Part shown: in pieces, positions 1 to 8,720 of the stretch
Position numbering within the stretch: position 1 is the stretch's first letter
Layout: each line of letters opens with the position of its first letter
DNA from: Limnochorda sp. LNt
GTDB lineage: Bacteria; Bacillota; Limnochordia; Limnochordales; Geochordaceae
Length of the DNA: 64,000 nt
Direction: 5' to 3'
NCBI RefSeq assembly: GCF_035593265.1
Contig: NZ_CP141614.1
Coordinates: 2,604,001-2,668,000, forward strand
Notes under the pieces: generated by a model
What the model was told of the DNA's origin: nothing
What the model saw: only the letters and a program-made list of their open reading frames with translations
Database searches by the model: none
Program-made: the position numbers and the translations under genes

Positions 1-296
1 TCGGTTACCAGGCTGAACAGTTCGGCAAGGGTTCCGGTGAAGGGCGTGGGCTCCCACCCCCCGCGGTGGTTGGCCATGTCCAGCGCGTACCGGCCTTGGT
101 CGATGCGGCCGAAGCGAAGGCGCGGCATCTTCTCGCCCCCCTCCTCCGCGTAGATGACCAGGTGACGGCCTCGGCTCAGCACGCCCAGGTGGGTGAACCC
201 CCGGGCCGTGAGGAGCTGCTGGATCTCCTCCCGGGCTGCCTCATTGAGGACTCGACGCACCTCGGGCCGGTCCCACCAAGGAGGCCTTGGCGGCAC
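1..296 (-). CDS. Hypothetical protein, C-terminus cut by window edge
   Basis: An open frame runs leftward from a GTG that directly follows the stop codon of the adjacent transposase and continues off the window without a stop; about 98 residues are visible. It starts VPPRPPWWDRPEVRRVLNE and later has HLVIYAEEGGEKMPRL and LDMANHRGGWEPTPF. An internal GTG at position 260 is an alternative start. I do not recognise the family. The protein-like composition, and a better fit than the overlapping plus-strand frame, support it as real. Its tight contact with the transposase suggests either a passenger gene of the element or a host gene hit by insertion. Confidence 0.45.
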   Translation of the reverse strand, partial: MPPRPPWWDRPEVRRVLNEAAREEIQQLLTARGFTHLGVLSRGRHLVIYAEEGGEKMPRLRFGRIDQGRYALDMANHRGGWEPTPFTGTLAELFSLVT

Positions 297-1413
297 TTAT
301 GCCACCGCCCTCTCCTGCATCGGGTACCCCCGGAAGGTCCAGTGGAAGGGGTGACCCTCCTCGGTATTCCACCGGGCGATGAAGGCCAGCACGCGCTCTC
401 GCAGTTCCTCGGCGGAGTGGAAGTCCCCGTGCTTGAGGCACCGGCGCTGCAGGATGGAGAAGAAGATCTCCACCTGGTTCACCCACGACGCATGCCGCGG
501 CGTGTACACGAACTCGAACTTCCCGCCGTGACGGGCGTTGAAGCGGCTCCACCGCGCCTGCGGGCCGTCATGGTGGATGTTGAGGTTGTCCCAGATCACG
601 ATGATCCGCGCCGCCTCCCGGTACGCCTCGGCGACTGCCTCCAGGAGGCTCACCAGGTCCTCCGCCGTCCGCGTCGGCCCGCAGCGCGCCGTGACGCGCC
701 CGGTACGGATGTCGAAGGCGGCCAACAGCGACTGGGTCCCATGGCGGATGTATTCGTACTCGCAGCGCCCGGGCCTGCCGGGGATCGCGCGGCGCGTCTC
801 GTGCTTGCGCTCCAGCGCCTGCATCCCGGTCTTTTCGTCGATGCACAAGATGACGGCATCGTCCGGTGGGTCCCGGTACAGGCCGACGATGCGGTTCACC
901 TTCGGCTTGAAGTCCGGGTCGGGCTGTGCAGCCACATGCGCACCCGGTGAGGCCGCAGGGCGTTTTGCTCCAGGGTCCGCCAGATGCTGCTCCGGCTCAT
1001 CGGCAAACCGAGGGTCCGTCGGACGGCATCGGTGAGGGTGTCGTACGTCCAGAGCGTCTGGCCTTCGAAGCCGTAGTTGGCGGGGGCGTCGCAGGCCAGG
1101 GCGATCACCTCGCAGCGCTGCTCCGGGCCAAGCGCGGCGGTCGCCCCGAGCGGGGTCGATCGTAGAGGCCGGCGACGCCCGCCTCGAGGAACCGGTCCCG
1201 CCACTTGCGGACCGTCCGCTCCGTGACGCCGACGCAGGCGGCGACTCGTGCGACCGAGGAACGGTGGTGAAACAGCCCCCAGATGATGGAAGCCCGCAGC
1301 CAGAGCCGGTGCTCGACCTTCTGGCCGAACTTCCACTCCCGCAGCGCTTTGCGCTGGTCCGCGGTGAGCTCGGGCAGCGGCCAGCTCACCGGGTCCGCGC
1401 TCCGCATCGCCAT
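297..1413 (-). pseudogene. IS630-family transposase with two frameshifts
   Basis: DDE transposase of the IS630/Tc1-mariner group, read in three pieces. Piece one (1413 to about 1120) carries the helix-turn-helix VGVTERTVRKWRDRF and ends LYDRPRSGRPPRL. Piece two continues with GPEQRCEVIALACDAP and ends HRVRMWLHS. Piece three (to 297) has the catalytic triad: D in ILCIDEKTG, D in VIWDNLNIHH and E in NQVEIFFSILQ. Each junction needs a -1 shift and fits the loss of one base, one in a G run near 1120 and one in a C run near 928. The pieces together look full length (about 370 residues). Either the copy is dead or the sequence has homopolymer errors; programmed frameshifting is a weaker option because no A-rich slippery heptamer is visible. 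Element ends were not identified. Confidence 0.85.
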
Positions 1414-1601
1414 ACGGGCAGCCGTTTCCGGGTCACCTTTGACCCCCGCGAACGTCTCCGGATCCCGTCGTGGCGCCAGTTCGCGCCCTTCGGCCGGACT
1501 CCTGCTGCCCTGCGAAATTTCTTGCCCGGCTGTGCCGGTTTAGGTTGTCAAGGAGCCGTCATGTCCAGGGAACGAACTTGTGGGACGTAGTACTAGTTGC
1601 C

Positions 1602-3197
1602 CCTGATAAACTCGTCCAGAGAAGGCCGTCGTGACGGGCTTACCCCTCTCCTCCCCGAGACCGAATGATGCTAGAATCGGCCCCAGGGGGGCATGGCATC
1701 GTGCGTCGGGAGCGCAACGTGGCTTTCAAGGCGGACCTGTTCGAAAGCCTCATCGACCCCCAGCTCTTCGAGCTGCCCAAGGAGCTGGCCATCATCGACC
1801 GGCTGCTGGACGACGAGCGCTTCCTGGAGCCTATCCGGCGCAAGCTCACGGCCCGGCGGGGTCGGCCCACCATCCCCCTGGAGACGTACCTGCGCATGAT
1901 GTACCTGAAGCGCCGGTACCGGCTGGGCTTCGAGGCCCTCGTCAAGGAAGTGGCCGACAGCCTGGTCTGGCGGCGCTTTTGCCGGTTGCGCTTGACCGAC
2001 AAGGTGCCCGATGCCACCACCCTCATCAAGCTGACGCACCGACTGGGTCCGGAAGTCATCGAGCAACTCAACGACGCCCTGATGGCCCAGCTGGTGGAGG
2101 CGCGGCTGATGAAGCGCCACGGCCAGCGGATCCGGGTGGACACCACGGTGGTGGAAGCCAACATCCATCACCCCACCGACGCGGGCCTGCTGGCCGACGG
2201 GTGCGGGTGCTGACGCGGCTGATGCGCCGGGCCAAGCAAGCCGGCATCGGGGTACGCCTTTCGGTCCGAGACCGCCTGCGTTCGGTCCGCCGCCGGCTGC
2301 GCCGCATCGGCCAGGTGCTTCGCCGGGGAGGGGAGAAGGCCCAGGCCGAGGTGGACCGGCTTACCGCCGAAGTGGCTCGGCGGGCCGAGCAGACGCTTCA
2401 GGAGGCCGAGCGCATGGCTCGGGCTGTCCAGCGCCGCATCCGACAGCTCGGTCCGGCGGTCGGCGCTCGTTACCGGGCCCTCGCGCAGGGTCTGGTCACG
2501 TACACCCGCCGCCTGCGCCGGGTGCTGGAGCAGACCCGGCTTCGCTTGCAGGGCATCCGGACCATCCCGGACCGGCTGGTCAGCCTCTTCGACCCGGATG
2601 CGCGCCCATCCGGCGGGGAAGCTTCGAAGCCCGTCGAGTTCGGCTACGAGCTGACCCTGGTGGAGACCCAGGAGGGCTTCATCAGCCACTGGCGGCTGCA
2701 TGTCGGCAATCCCAGCGACGATAGCTTGCTGGTGGACGCCGTGGCGGGCCACATCCACGCGGTCGGAGCCACGCCCGAGCGGTGGCCGCCGACCGGGCAT
2801 GAGCAGCCGGGCCAACGACGCGGCGCTGCGGGCGATGGGCATCGCGCACGTGGCCTGCCGGCCCGAGGCGGTCGGGCTCGTCGACTTTTCGAGCGACGCT
2901 GGGCCTTTCGGCGGTTGCTGCGCTGGCGCAGCGGCCAGGAGGGGCGCATTGCGCACCTCAAAGACACCTTTGAACTCGACCGCAGCCGCTATCGGGGTGC
3001 CGACCGGGCGGCGACCTGGAGCGGGGAGGGCATCTTCGCCCACAACCTGACCCGGGCGGCCCGCCGGCTGCTGGCCCTGGCCCCGGCGCAAGCCTGAGCG
3101 AGCCCCGATGGCGGGGATGAAAGGCAGAAGCTCAGCACGGCAACGCCCTCTCGCCACGGGTCAGCCCCTCTCTCGACAGTCGGCGATTTTATCAGGA
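1602..3197 (+). mobile_element. Insertion sequence with imperfect terminal inverted repeats
   Basis: The left end at 1602-1616 reads CCTGATAAACTCGTC and the right end at 3182-3196, read inward, is CCTGATAAAATCGCC, so 13 of 15 bases match. The single large gene between them is the frameshifted transposase. The hexamer GTACTA occurs just outside both ends (1590-1595 and 3199-3204), but at unequal distances from the repeats, so a target duplication is only possible. The right end lies about 20 bases upstream of the nth start codon, and an AGGAGGT sequence sits at the boundary. Confidence 0.65.
1665..3097 (+). pseudogene. DDE transposase (DUF772 / IS1182- or ISNCY-like), frameshifted
   Basis: The N-terminal part to 2213 has LFELPKELAIIDRLL, an ETYLRMMYLKRRYRLGFE segment typical of DUF772, and the catalytic-region motif RVDTTVVEANIHHPTDA. 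It then stops, while the neighbouring frame continues VRVLTRLMRRAKQ through an Arg-rich helical stretch to SGQEGRIAHLKDTFELDRSRYRG and IAHNL near the end. A short central part, MSSRANDAALRAMGIAHVA, is in the first frame again. Reading the full protein needs four single-base corrections, near 2202, 2782, 2796 and 2854, each consistent with one missing base in a G or C run. A likely true start is GTG near 1719. Assignment to IS1182 versus ISNCY groups is uncertain. Confidence 0.8.
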
Positions 3198-3215
3198 GGT
3201 ACTAATCTAAGGCGT

Positions 3216-4040
3216 ATGAGCACAGCCCGATCGACGTCCGCCCAGGTGCCCCGCGATCCCCGCCGGGAGTCCGCGCGCCACCGTCGGGCCAGGGCCCGCG
3301 CCATCCTGGAGGCCCTGCGAGCCCGCTACCCGCAGGTGAGGGTGCCGCTCCGCCACGCCTCCCCGCTGCAGCTGCTGGTGGCCACCATCCTCTCGGCCCA
3401 GTGCACGGATGCGACGGTCAACCAGGTGACCCCCCGGCTCTTCTCGACCTTCGGCGACGCGAAGGCGCTGGCCGAAGCCGACCGGCAGGCGCTCGAGGCC
3501 ATCATCCACCCGACGGGCTTCTTCCGGCAGAAGGCGCGGATGATCCAGGAGACGGCGCGCCAGGTCCTGACCCGCTTCGGCGGCGAGGTGCCCCGCCGCA
3601 TGGAGGAGTTGCTGACGCTGCCGGGCGTCGGGCGCAAGACGGCCAACGTCCTCCTCTCGGCGGCCGCCATCGGGGGGTGGCAGGGATGGGACCCGGAGGC
3701 CGGGGGGCTGGGCATCGTGGTGGACACGCACGTCGCCCGCCTCTCCCGCCGGCTGGCGCTGACCATGGCCGCCGATCCCGCTCGCATCGAGCAGGACCTC
3801 ATGGCTCTCTTCCCCAAGGGCGAGTGGCCCACGCTGCCCTTGCGGCTCATCTACTTCGGCCGGGAGGTATGCCTCGCTCGGCGCCCCCATTGCGGGGCCT
3901 GCGAGCTGGGGTCCGTCTGCCCGGCCGGACCGCACGCGGGCGCCACCCCGTGGCTGGCCGGTGGCCGAGAGGGGGCTGGCAGGCCGGCGGGTGGTGCGGC
4001 AGAGCCTGGGGTGTCCTCCAGGGGAGCCCGGTCCCGGTGA
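3216..4040 (+). CDS. nth: Endonuclease III (DNA glycosylase/AP lyase)
   Basis: Base-excision repair enzyme that removes oxidised pyrimidines and nicks at abasic sites. The helix-hairpin-helix LPGVGRKTANVL contains the catalytic Lys, and the catalytic Asp is in VVDTHVARLSRR. The iron-sulfur cluster Cys spacing C-x6-C-x2-C-x5-C is intact (CLARRPHCGACELGSVC). At 274 residues it is longer than the usual 210-220, with about 30 extra residues at the N-terminus and a proline/glycine-rich tail. ATG at 3216 was chosen because upstream in-frame starts lie inside the insertion sequence; an AGGAGGT at 3194-3200 is rather far (15 nt) from it. Confidence 0.93.
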   Translation: MSTARSTSAQVPRDPRRESARHRRARARAILEALRARYPQVRVPLRHASPLQLLVATILSAQCTDATVNQVTPRLFSTFGDAKALAEADRQALEAIIHPTGFFRQKARMIQETARQVLTRFGGEVPRRMEELLTLPGVGRKTANVLLSAAAIGGWQGWDPEAGGLGIVVDTHVARLSRRLALTMAADPARIEQDLMALFPKGEWPTLPLRLIYFGREVCLARRPHCGACELGSVCPAGPHAGATPWLAGGREGAGRPAGGAAEPGVSSRGARSR

Positions 4041-4125
4041 CGCCGCACCGATGGGCGGCCTCCCGAATCCTATGATGACAGCACGGCAGGGCCCGGCCCT
4101 GGCCCTGCCCGCGGGGAGGTCTTGC

Positions 4126-4866
4126 ATGAAGCGTCTTGGTTTGCGGTGGTGGATCCCGGCCGCGGCCATCGCGACGTTGTCGCTGGTCACCGCCCTGGCG
4201 TCGGCCCCGGGAGCGTCCGCCGAGGGTGACGCCTCGAGCGAGCGCACCCTGACGGTGACGGGGCGGGCTACCATCACGGCGCCTCCCGACGTCGCCCGGA
4301 TCACCCTCGGGGTGGAGTCGCAGGCACCCTCGGCCCGTCAGGCCCACGAGGCCAACGCCCGCAAGGTGGAGCGCATCGTCGCCGCGCTCTCGGAGCTGGG
4401 CGTGGCGGCCCGCGACATCCAGACGGCCGGCATCTCCCTCACGCCCATCTACCGCACCGAGGAGCGGGGCGGTGAACCTCGCCTGACGGGCTACCGCGCC
4501 ACCTATGCGCTGCACGTCCGGGTGCGGCCGGTGGAACAGGCCGGCACGGTGGCCGACGCGGCCGTCCAGGCGGGCGCCAACCGCATCGAGAGCATCCAGT
4601 TCACCGTCGAAGACCTGGAGGCCATCAAGCAGCAGGCGCTGCGGCAGGCGGTCGCCGATGCCCTGCGCCAGGCTCAGGTGCTGGCCGAGGCCGCCGGGGT
4701 CCAGCTCGGCAGCCTGCTGACGCTGCGCGACGCCTACTTCGGCTCGCCGGAGATGCCGGTGCGGCTGCCGTTGGCGCGACTGTCGGAGGCGTCCGCGGAT
4801 ACGCCGGTCCTGCCGGGCGAGCTCGGCTTGCAGGCCGCTGCCACGCTGGTCTTCGAGCTTCGCTGA
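4126..4866 (+). CDS. SIMPL-domain (DUF541) secreted protein
   Basis: 246 residues. The first 31 form a signal peptide (basic MKRLGLRWW, hydrophobic core, ALASAPGASA cleavage region). The rest is a SIMPL/DUF541 domain: RTLTVTGRATITAPPDVARITLGVE at the start, a helix with AHEANARKVERIVAAL, AARDIQTAGISLTPIY and a C-terminal QALRQAVADALRQAQVLAEAAGV helix. The family (E. coli YggE, Brucella BP26) is periplasmic or exported and oligomeric, with stress-related roles that are not well defined. A GGGGAGGT ribosome binding site sits 7 nt before ATG. It appears to be transcribed alone. Confidence 0.88.
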   Translation: MKRLGLRWWIPAAAIATLSLVTALASAPGASAEGDASSERTLTVTGRATITAPPDVARITLGVESQAPSARQAHEANARKVERIVAALSELGVAARDIQTAGISLTPIYRTEERGGEPRLTGYRATYALHVRVRPVEQAGTVADAAVQAGANRIESIQFTVEDLEAIKQQALRQAVADALRQAQVLAEAAGVQLGSLLTLRDAYFGSPEMPVRLPLARLSEASADTPVLPGELGLQAAATLVFELR

Positions 4867-4936
4867 GGCGGTCCGGCCGGGTCCGCCCGGCGACGATTCG
4901 CGGCCGGTCGGGATTCGCACCTGGCGCGCCTTCGCC

Positions 4937-4987
4937 TTGACGCCGACCCCGCCCCCGTGTTAGAAGCATTCGCAAGGTTTGCACGCT
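4937..4987 (+). promoter_or_regulatory. Promoter and candidate operator of the ScfR-like regulator
   Basis: TTGACG at 4937-4942 and TAGAAG at 4961-4966 (18-base spacer) form a plausible sigma-A promoter. Directly at the expected transcription start is TTCGCAAGGTTTGCA (4969-4983). This resembles the TTTGCAA-type half-sites bound by RamB/PrpR-class members of the same regulator family, so autoregulation is a reasonable guess. Confidence 0.4.
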
Positions 4988-5009
4988 GCCGCACGGGGGC
5001 GGGTGTCGG

Positions 5010-6530
5010 GTGAGCATCAACCCGATCCACGTCATCTTCGGCCTCAAGCTCCGCCAGGCGCGGCTCGGCCAGGGCCTCTCCCTCACCGAGCTGGCGGCCC
5101 GCGCGGGGCTGTCGCCCTCCTACGTCACCGAGATCGAAAAGGGCCGCAAGTACCCCAAGGCCGACAAGATCTTGCGCCTGGCACGGGCCTTGGGCTACGA
5201 CTACGACCAGCTCGTCTCCCTGCGCCTGGAGCCGCCGTTGCACTTCCTGGAGAGCGCCCTCAGCTCCCAGGTGCTCCAGCAATTCCCGCTGGAGCTCTTC
5301 GGGGTGGATCCGGCGGCCGTGGTGGGGCTGCTGACCCGCTCGCCGGCGGAGATCGGCGCGCTCGCCCAGGCCCTGGCCGACGTGGCCCGCGGCTACAACA
5401 TCCGGGAGGAGCACTTCTTCCGGGCCGCCCTGCGCTCGTATCAGGAGCTGCACGGCAACTACTTCGAGGAGCTGGAGCGGGAGGCCGTGGCCTTCGCCCG
5501 GTCCGTGGGGCTCGACCGTTCGCTGCCCGTGCCCGAGCAGGCCCTGCAGGAGGTGCTGCAGGGCCGCTTCGGCTACGAGCTGGGCCTCATCCCGGCGGAC
5601 GCCCGTCCGGCCCTGGCCGCCTACCGGGCCATCTTCCTACCGGGCCGGCGGCCCCGGCTTCTGCTCAATCCCGCCCTGACCGGGCCTCAGCGCAAATTCG
5701 TACTGGCCCGGGAGGCCGGCTACCGGATCCTCGAGCTCGGCGAGCGCGCCCTGACCAACCCTCCCGACCGGGTCGACTCCTTCTCCCAGGTCCTCAACGA
5801 CTTCAAGGCGGCCTATGTGGGCGGCGCCATCCTCATGCCGGAGCGGCCGGTGGTGGCCGACCTGGCCGCCCTCTTCGAGCTGACCACGTGGCAGCCGGAG
5901 CGGCTCTACCGGCTCCTGGAGGCCTACGACGTGACGCCCGAGACCCTGCTGTACCGGTTCAGCGAGCTGGTGCCCCGCCACTTCGGGCTCAAGGTGCACT
6001 TCCTGCGCTTCTCCGAGATCAACGGCACCTATCGCCTCTACAAGCACCTCAACATGAGCCAGCTCTCGCTGCCCAAGGGCTTCGACCTCAAGGAGCACTA
6101 CTGCCGTCGGTGGCTGACGGTCCGCCTCATCCGAGAGCTGGCGCGCCTCGGCCAGCCGGGCCCCCTGCTGGGCATCCAGCGGTCGCGGTTCCTCCAGTCG
6201 CAGCGCGAGTTCCTCTGCCTGGGCTTCGCCCGGCAGGAGAACCTGCCGCCGTTCTTGCGCACCAGCGTCACGCTGGGACTGCGCATGGACGACGAGCTGC
6301 GGGTCCGGGTGCGCTTCGCCTCCGATCCATGCATCCCCGAGGGCCTGCTCAACGAAACCTGTGAGCGCTGCCCCCTCCCGCCGGAGGCGTGCCATGAACG
6401 CGCCGCACCTCCGGAGCGATGGGAGCAGGAACAGGCCATCGACGAGCGTAGGAGGGCCTTGGAAGAGCTCACGCGCGACGGAGCGCCGGTCGGGGACGTC
6501 CCCTCCAGCGTCTCGTCCGCCACCGGGTAG
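5010..6530 (+). CDS. XRE-family regulator, ScfR/RamB-like (HTH + ImmA/IrrE-like + DUF2083)
   Basis: 506 residues. Residues about 8-65 form an XRE helix-turn-helix (LTELAARAGLSPSYVTEIEKG). The middle resembles the ImmA/IrrE (M78) domain, but the metalloprotease HExxH is absent: the equivalent segment reads LAREAGYRILELGE. The C-terminal part matches the DUF2083 region of short-chain fatty acyl-CoA-responsive regulators (ScfR, RamB, PrpC regulators), including a Cys cluster CERCPLPPEAC. Such proteins control acetate, propionate or glyoxylate metabolism by sensing acyl-CoA. The start is GTG at 5010. The next gene begins 11 nt after the stop, so the two probably form an operon. Confidence 0.8.
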   Translation: MSINPIHVIFGLKLRQARLGQGLSLTELAARAGLSPSYVTEIEKGRKYPKADKILRLARALGYDYDQLVSLRLEPPLHFLESALSSQVLQQFPLELFGVDPAAVVGLLTRSPAEIGALAQALADVARGYNIREEHFFRAALRSYQELHGNYFEELEREAVAFARSVGLDRSLPVPEQALQEVLQGRFGYELGLIPADARPALAAYRAIFLPGRRPRLLLNPALTGPQRKFVLAREAGYRILELGERALTNPPDRVDSFSQVLNDFKAAYVGGAILMPERPVVADLAALFELTTWQPERLYRLLEAYDVTPETLLYRFSELVPRHFGLKVHFLRFSEINGTYRLYKHLNMSQLSLPKGFDLKEHYCRRWLTVRLIRELARLGQPGPLLGIQRSRFLQSQREFLCLGFARQENLPPFLRTSVTLGLRMDDELRVRVRFASDPCIPEGLLNETCERCPLPPEACHERAAPPERWEQEQAIDERRRALEELTRDGAPVGDVPSSVSSATG

Positions 6531-6541
6531 GGAGGTTCGCG

Positions 6542-8074
6542 ATGTCGCCGTCTGCCGAGGAGGTCCGGTCCTCCAGCGAGTTCGCCGAGCTCCTCGAGAT
6601 CCTGGGCACGGTCGCCGATCTGCACGCCGCGTCGGCGGTGCTCCACTGGGATCAGGAGACCCAGATGCCCCCGGGCGGCGCCACCGACAGGGCCCTGGCG
6701 CTGTCGACGCTGGCGCGGCTGGGTCACGAGACCTTGGTCCAGCCCCGCGTCGGCGAGCTCCTGGCGCGCCTGGAGGGGCGGACGGCCGATCTGCCCTACG
6801 ACTCCTTCGAGGCCAGCCTCGTCCGGGTGACCCGACGCCACTACCAGCGTGCCATCAAGATCCCCGCTCGGCTGGCCGCGGAGCTGGCCGAGGCCGCCTC
6901 GCTGGCCACCGATGCCTGGACCCGGGCCAAGGCGGCCAACGACTTCGGTGCCTTCGCCCCTCACCTGGAGCGCAACGTCCGGCTGGTGCGCGAGGTGGCC
7001 GATTGCATCGGCTACGCGCAGCACCGCTACGACGCCTTGCTGGACGAGTACGAGCCCGGCATGACGCTGGACGACATCCGCCCCCTCTTCGCCCGGCTCA
7101 AGGATCGCCTCGTGCCCCTGGTGCGAGCCATCGCCCGGCGAGCCGAGGCGGTGGACGACGCCGTCCTGCACCAGGGCTACGACGAGGCCGGCCAGTGGCG
7201 CCTGACCGTGGAGGTGCTGCGCGCGATCGGCTACGACTTCCAGCGGGGCCGCCAGGATCGCTCCGCGCACCCCTTCACCACCAGCTTCGGCCCCGGCGAC
7301 GTGCGGGTCACGACGCGCATCGACCCCAACGACTTCTCGTCGGCACTGTACTCCTCCATCCACGAGGGCGGACATGCCCTCTACGAACAGGGGATCCCCG
7401 AGGCCCTCCGGCGCACGCCGCTGTTCGACGGGGCGTCGCTGGGGATCCACGAGTCGCAGTCCCGCCTCTGGGAGAACGTGGTGGGCCGCTCCCGGGCCTT
7501 CTGGCGCTTCCTCTTGCCCAAGGCCCAGGCCATCTTCCCCGAGCAGCTGGGGCGGGCCGACGCGGAGACCCTCTACCGGGCCGTCAACCGCAGCCAACCC
7601 AGCGAGATCCGCACCGAGGCCGACGAGGTAACCTACAACCTCCACATCTTCCTGCGGCTGGAGATCGAAGACGACCTGCTCGAGGGGCGCCTCTCGGTGG
7701 CCGATCTGCCCGACGCCTGGAACGCCAAGATGGAGGCCTACCTGGGGCTGCGTCCCCGCGACGACGCCCACGGCGTGCTGCAGGACATCCACTGGTCCCA
7801 CGCCTCCATCGGCTACTTCCCCACGTACACCCTGGGCAACATCCTGTCGGTGCAGTTCTACGAGCAGGCCTGCCGGGAGCGCCCCGAGATCCCCGACGCC
7901 ATCGAGCACGGCGACTTTGCGCCGCTGTTGTCGTGGCTGCGGGAGCGGATCCACGTCCACGGGGCCAAGTTGACGCCGCAGGAGCTGGTGCAGCGGGTGA
8001 CGGGTGGGCCCATTCGCATCGAGCCCTACGTGGCCTACCTCGAGCGCAAGTACGGCGAGCTGTACGGTCTGTGA
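6542..8074 (+). CDS. Carboxypeptidase Taq, M32 metallopeptidase
   Basis: 510 residues, the normal length for M32. The zinc-binding motif HEGGHALYEQ is present with the following conserved segments HESQSRLWENVVGRS and QPSEIRTEADEVTYNLHI. The enzyme removes C-terminal residues from peptides and is cytoplasmic (no signal peptide). GGAGG lies 7 nt upstream of ATG. It follows the ScfR-like regulator by 11 nt, and a 10-bp inverted repeat after the stop can end transcription. Confidence 0.95.
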   Translation: MSPSAEEVRSSSEFAELLEILGTVADLHAASAVLHWDQETQMPPGGATDRALALSTLARLGHETLVQPRVGELLARLEGRTADLPYDSFEASLVRVTRRHYQRAIKIPARLAAELAEAASLATDAWTRAKAANDFGAFAPHLERNVRLVREVADCIGYAQHRYDALLDEYEPGMTLDDIRPLFARLKDRLVPLVRAIARRAEAVDDAVLHQGYDEAGQWRLTVEVLRAIGYDFQRGRQDRSAHPFTTSFGPGDVRVTTRIDPNDFSSALYSSIHEGGHALYEQGIPEALRRTPLFDGASLGIHESQSRLWENVVGRSRAFWRFLLPKAQAIFPEQLGRADAETLYRAVNRSQPSEIRTEADEVTYNLHIFLRLEIEDDLLEGRLSVADLPDAWNAKMEAYLGLRPRDDAHGVLQDIHWSHASIGYFPTYTLGNILSVQFYEQACRERPEIPDAIEHGDFAPLLSWLRERIHVHGAKLTPQELVQRVTGGPIRIEPYVAYLERKYGELYGL

Positions 8075-8077
8075 CGA

Positions 8078-8108
8078 GGCGCCCGGGCCTTCATCCATCC
8101 CGGGCGCC
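8078..8108. terminator. Bidirectional hairpin between convergent genes
   Basis: GGCGCCCGGG (8078-8087) and CCCGGGCGCC (8099-8108) form a perfect 10-bp stem with an 11-base loop, between the ends of the M32 peptidase and macro-domain genes. The right arm overlaps the end of the macro-domain gene. There is no T-run on either side, as with other hairpins in this window. Confidence 0.6.
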
Positions 8109-8684
8109 CGCCGCCTGCATCAGCCGCCGGTAGACGTCGAGGTGCGCCCGCGAGAAGAGCACGAATCGCACCTCCCTAAGCGGCAGGCCCCCGCTGGCCG
8201 CACGCTCCCGCACGAAGCCGGTGACGGCCTGCAGGGCCACCGGCGCGGCGAGCTCGACGGGGTACCCGTAGGCGCCCGTGCTGATGGACGGAAAGGCGAT
8301 GCTCTCGAGCCCACGCTCCACGGCCAGCGCCAGCGCGCTCCGGTAGGCCGAGCGCAGGGTCTCGGGCTCTCCATGCCCGCCCCCCTGCCAGATGGGGCCG
8401 ACGGTGTGGATTACCCACCGAGCGGGCAGCCGGCCTCCCGTCGTGATGACGGCCCGCCCCGGCGGCAGGGGGCCCTGGCGCGCCACGATGGCCCTGCACT
8501 CCTCCAGGATCCGGGGGCCGCCGGCGCGGTGGATGGCTCCGTCCACCCCACCGCCTCCCATGAGGCTGGAGTTGGCCGCGTTGACGATGGCGTCGACCGC
8601 CTGTCGGGTGATATCGCCCTGCAGGGCCACCAGGCGCACGCCCTCCACCTGGAGCTCGATGCCCTCGGCTTCTGCCGCCTCCAT
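8091..8684 (-). CDS. Macro-domain protein (probable ADP-ribose/O-acetyl-ADP-ribose hydrolase)
   Basis: 197 residues, almost entirely one macro domain of the MacroD/YmdB type. Visible motifs are LQGDITRQAVDAIVNAANSS, the glycine loop LMGGGGVDGAIHRAGG, GRAVITTGGRLPARWVIHTVGP and the phosphate-binding loop FPSISTGAYGYP. Family members remove acetyl from O-acetyl-ADP-ribose or ADP-ribose from acidic residues. ATG at 8684 follows an AAGGAGGGG site. It diverges from the YczE-type gene with almost no space between them. Confidence 0.92.
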   Translation of the reverse strand: MEAAEAEGIELQVEGVRLVALQGDITRQAVDAIVNAANSSLMGGGGVDGAIHRAGGPRILEECRAIVARQGPLPPGRAVITTGGRLPARWVIHTVGPIWQGGGHGEPETLRSAYRSALALAVERGLESIAFPSISTGAYGYPVELAAPVALQAVTGFVRERAASGGLPLREVRFVLFSRAHLDVYRRLMQAAGARDG

Positions 8685-8720
8685 CCTCGCGCCCCTCCTT
8701 TCGATATAATGGCATACACC

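Noticed and set aside
136-141. Suspected frameshift in the partial gene at the left edge
   Set aside because: Recounting the six-base C run shows the frame is continuous.
66-950. 294-codon plus-strand open frame opposite the IS630 gene
   Set aside because: It is antisense to a clear DDE transposase and has no recognisable domain; a GC-rich shadow.
1590-3204. GTACTA as a firm target-site duplication
   Set aside because: The two copies lie at different distances from the inverted repeats, so coincidence cannot be excluded.
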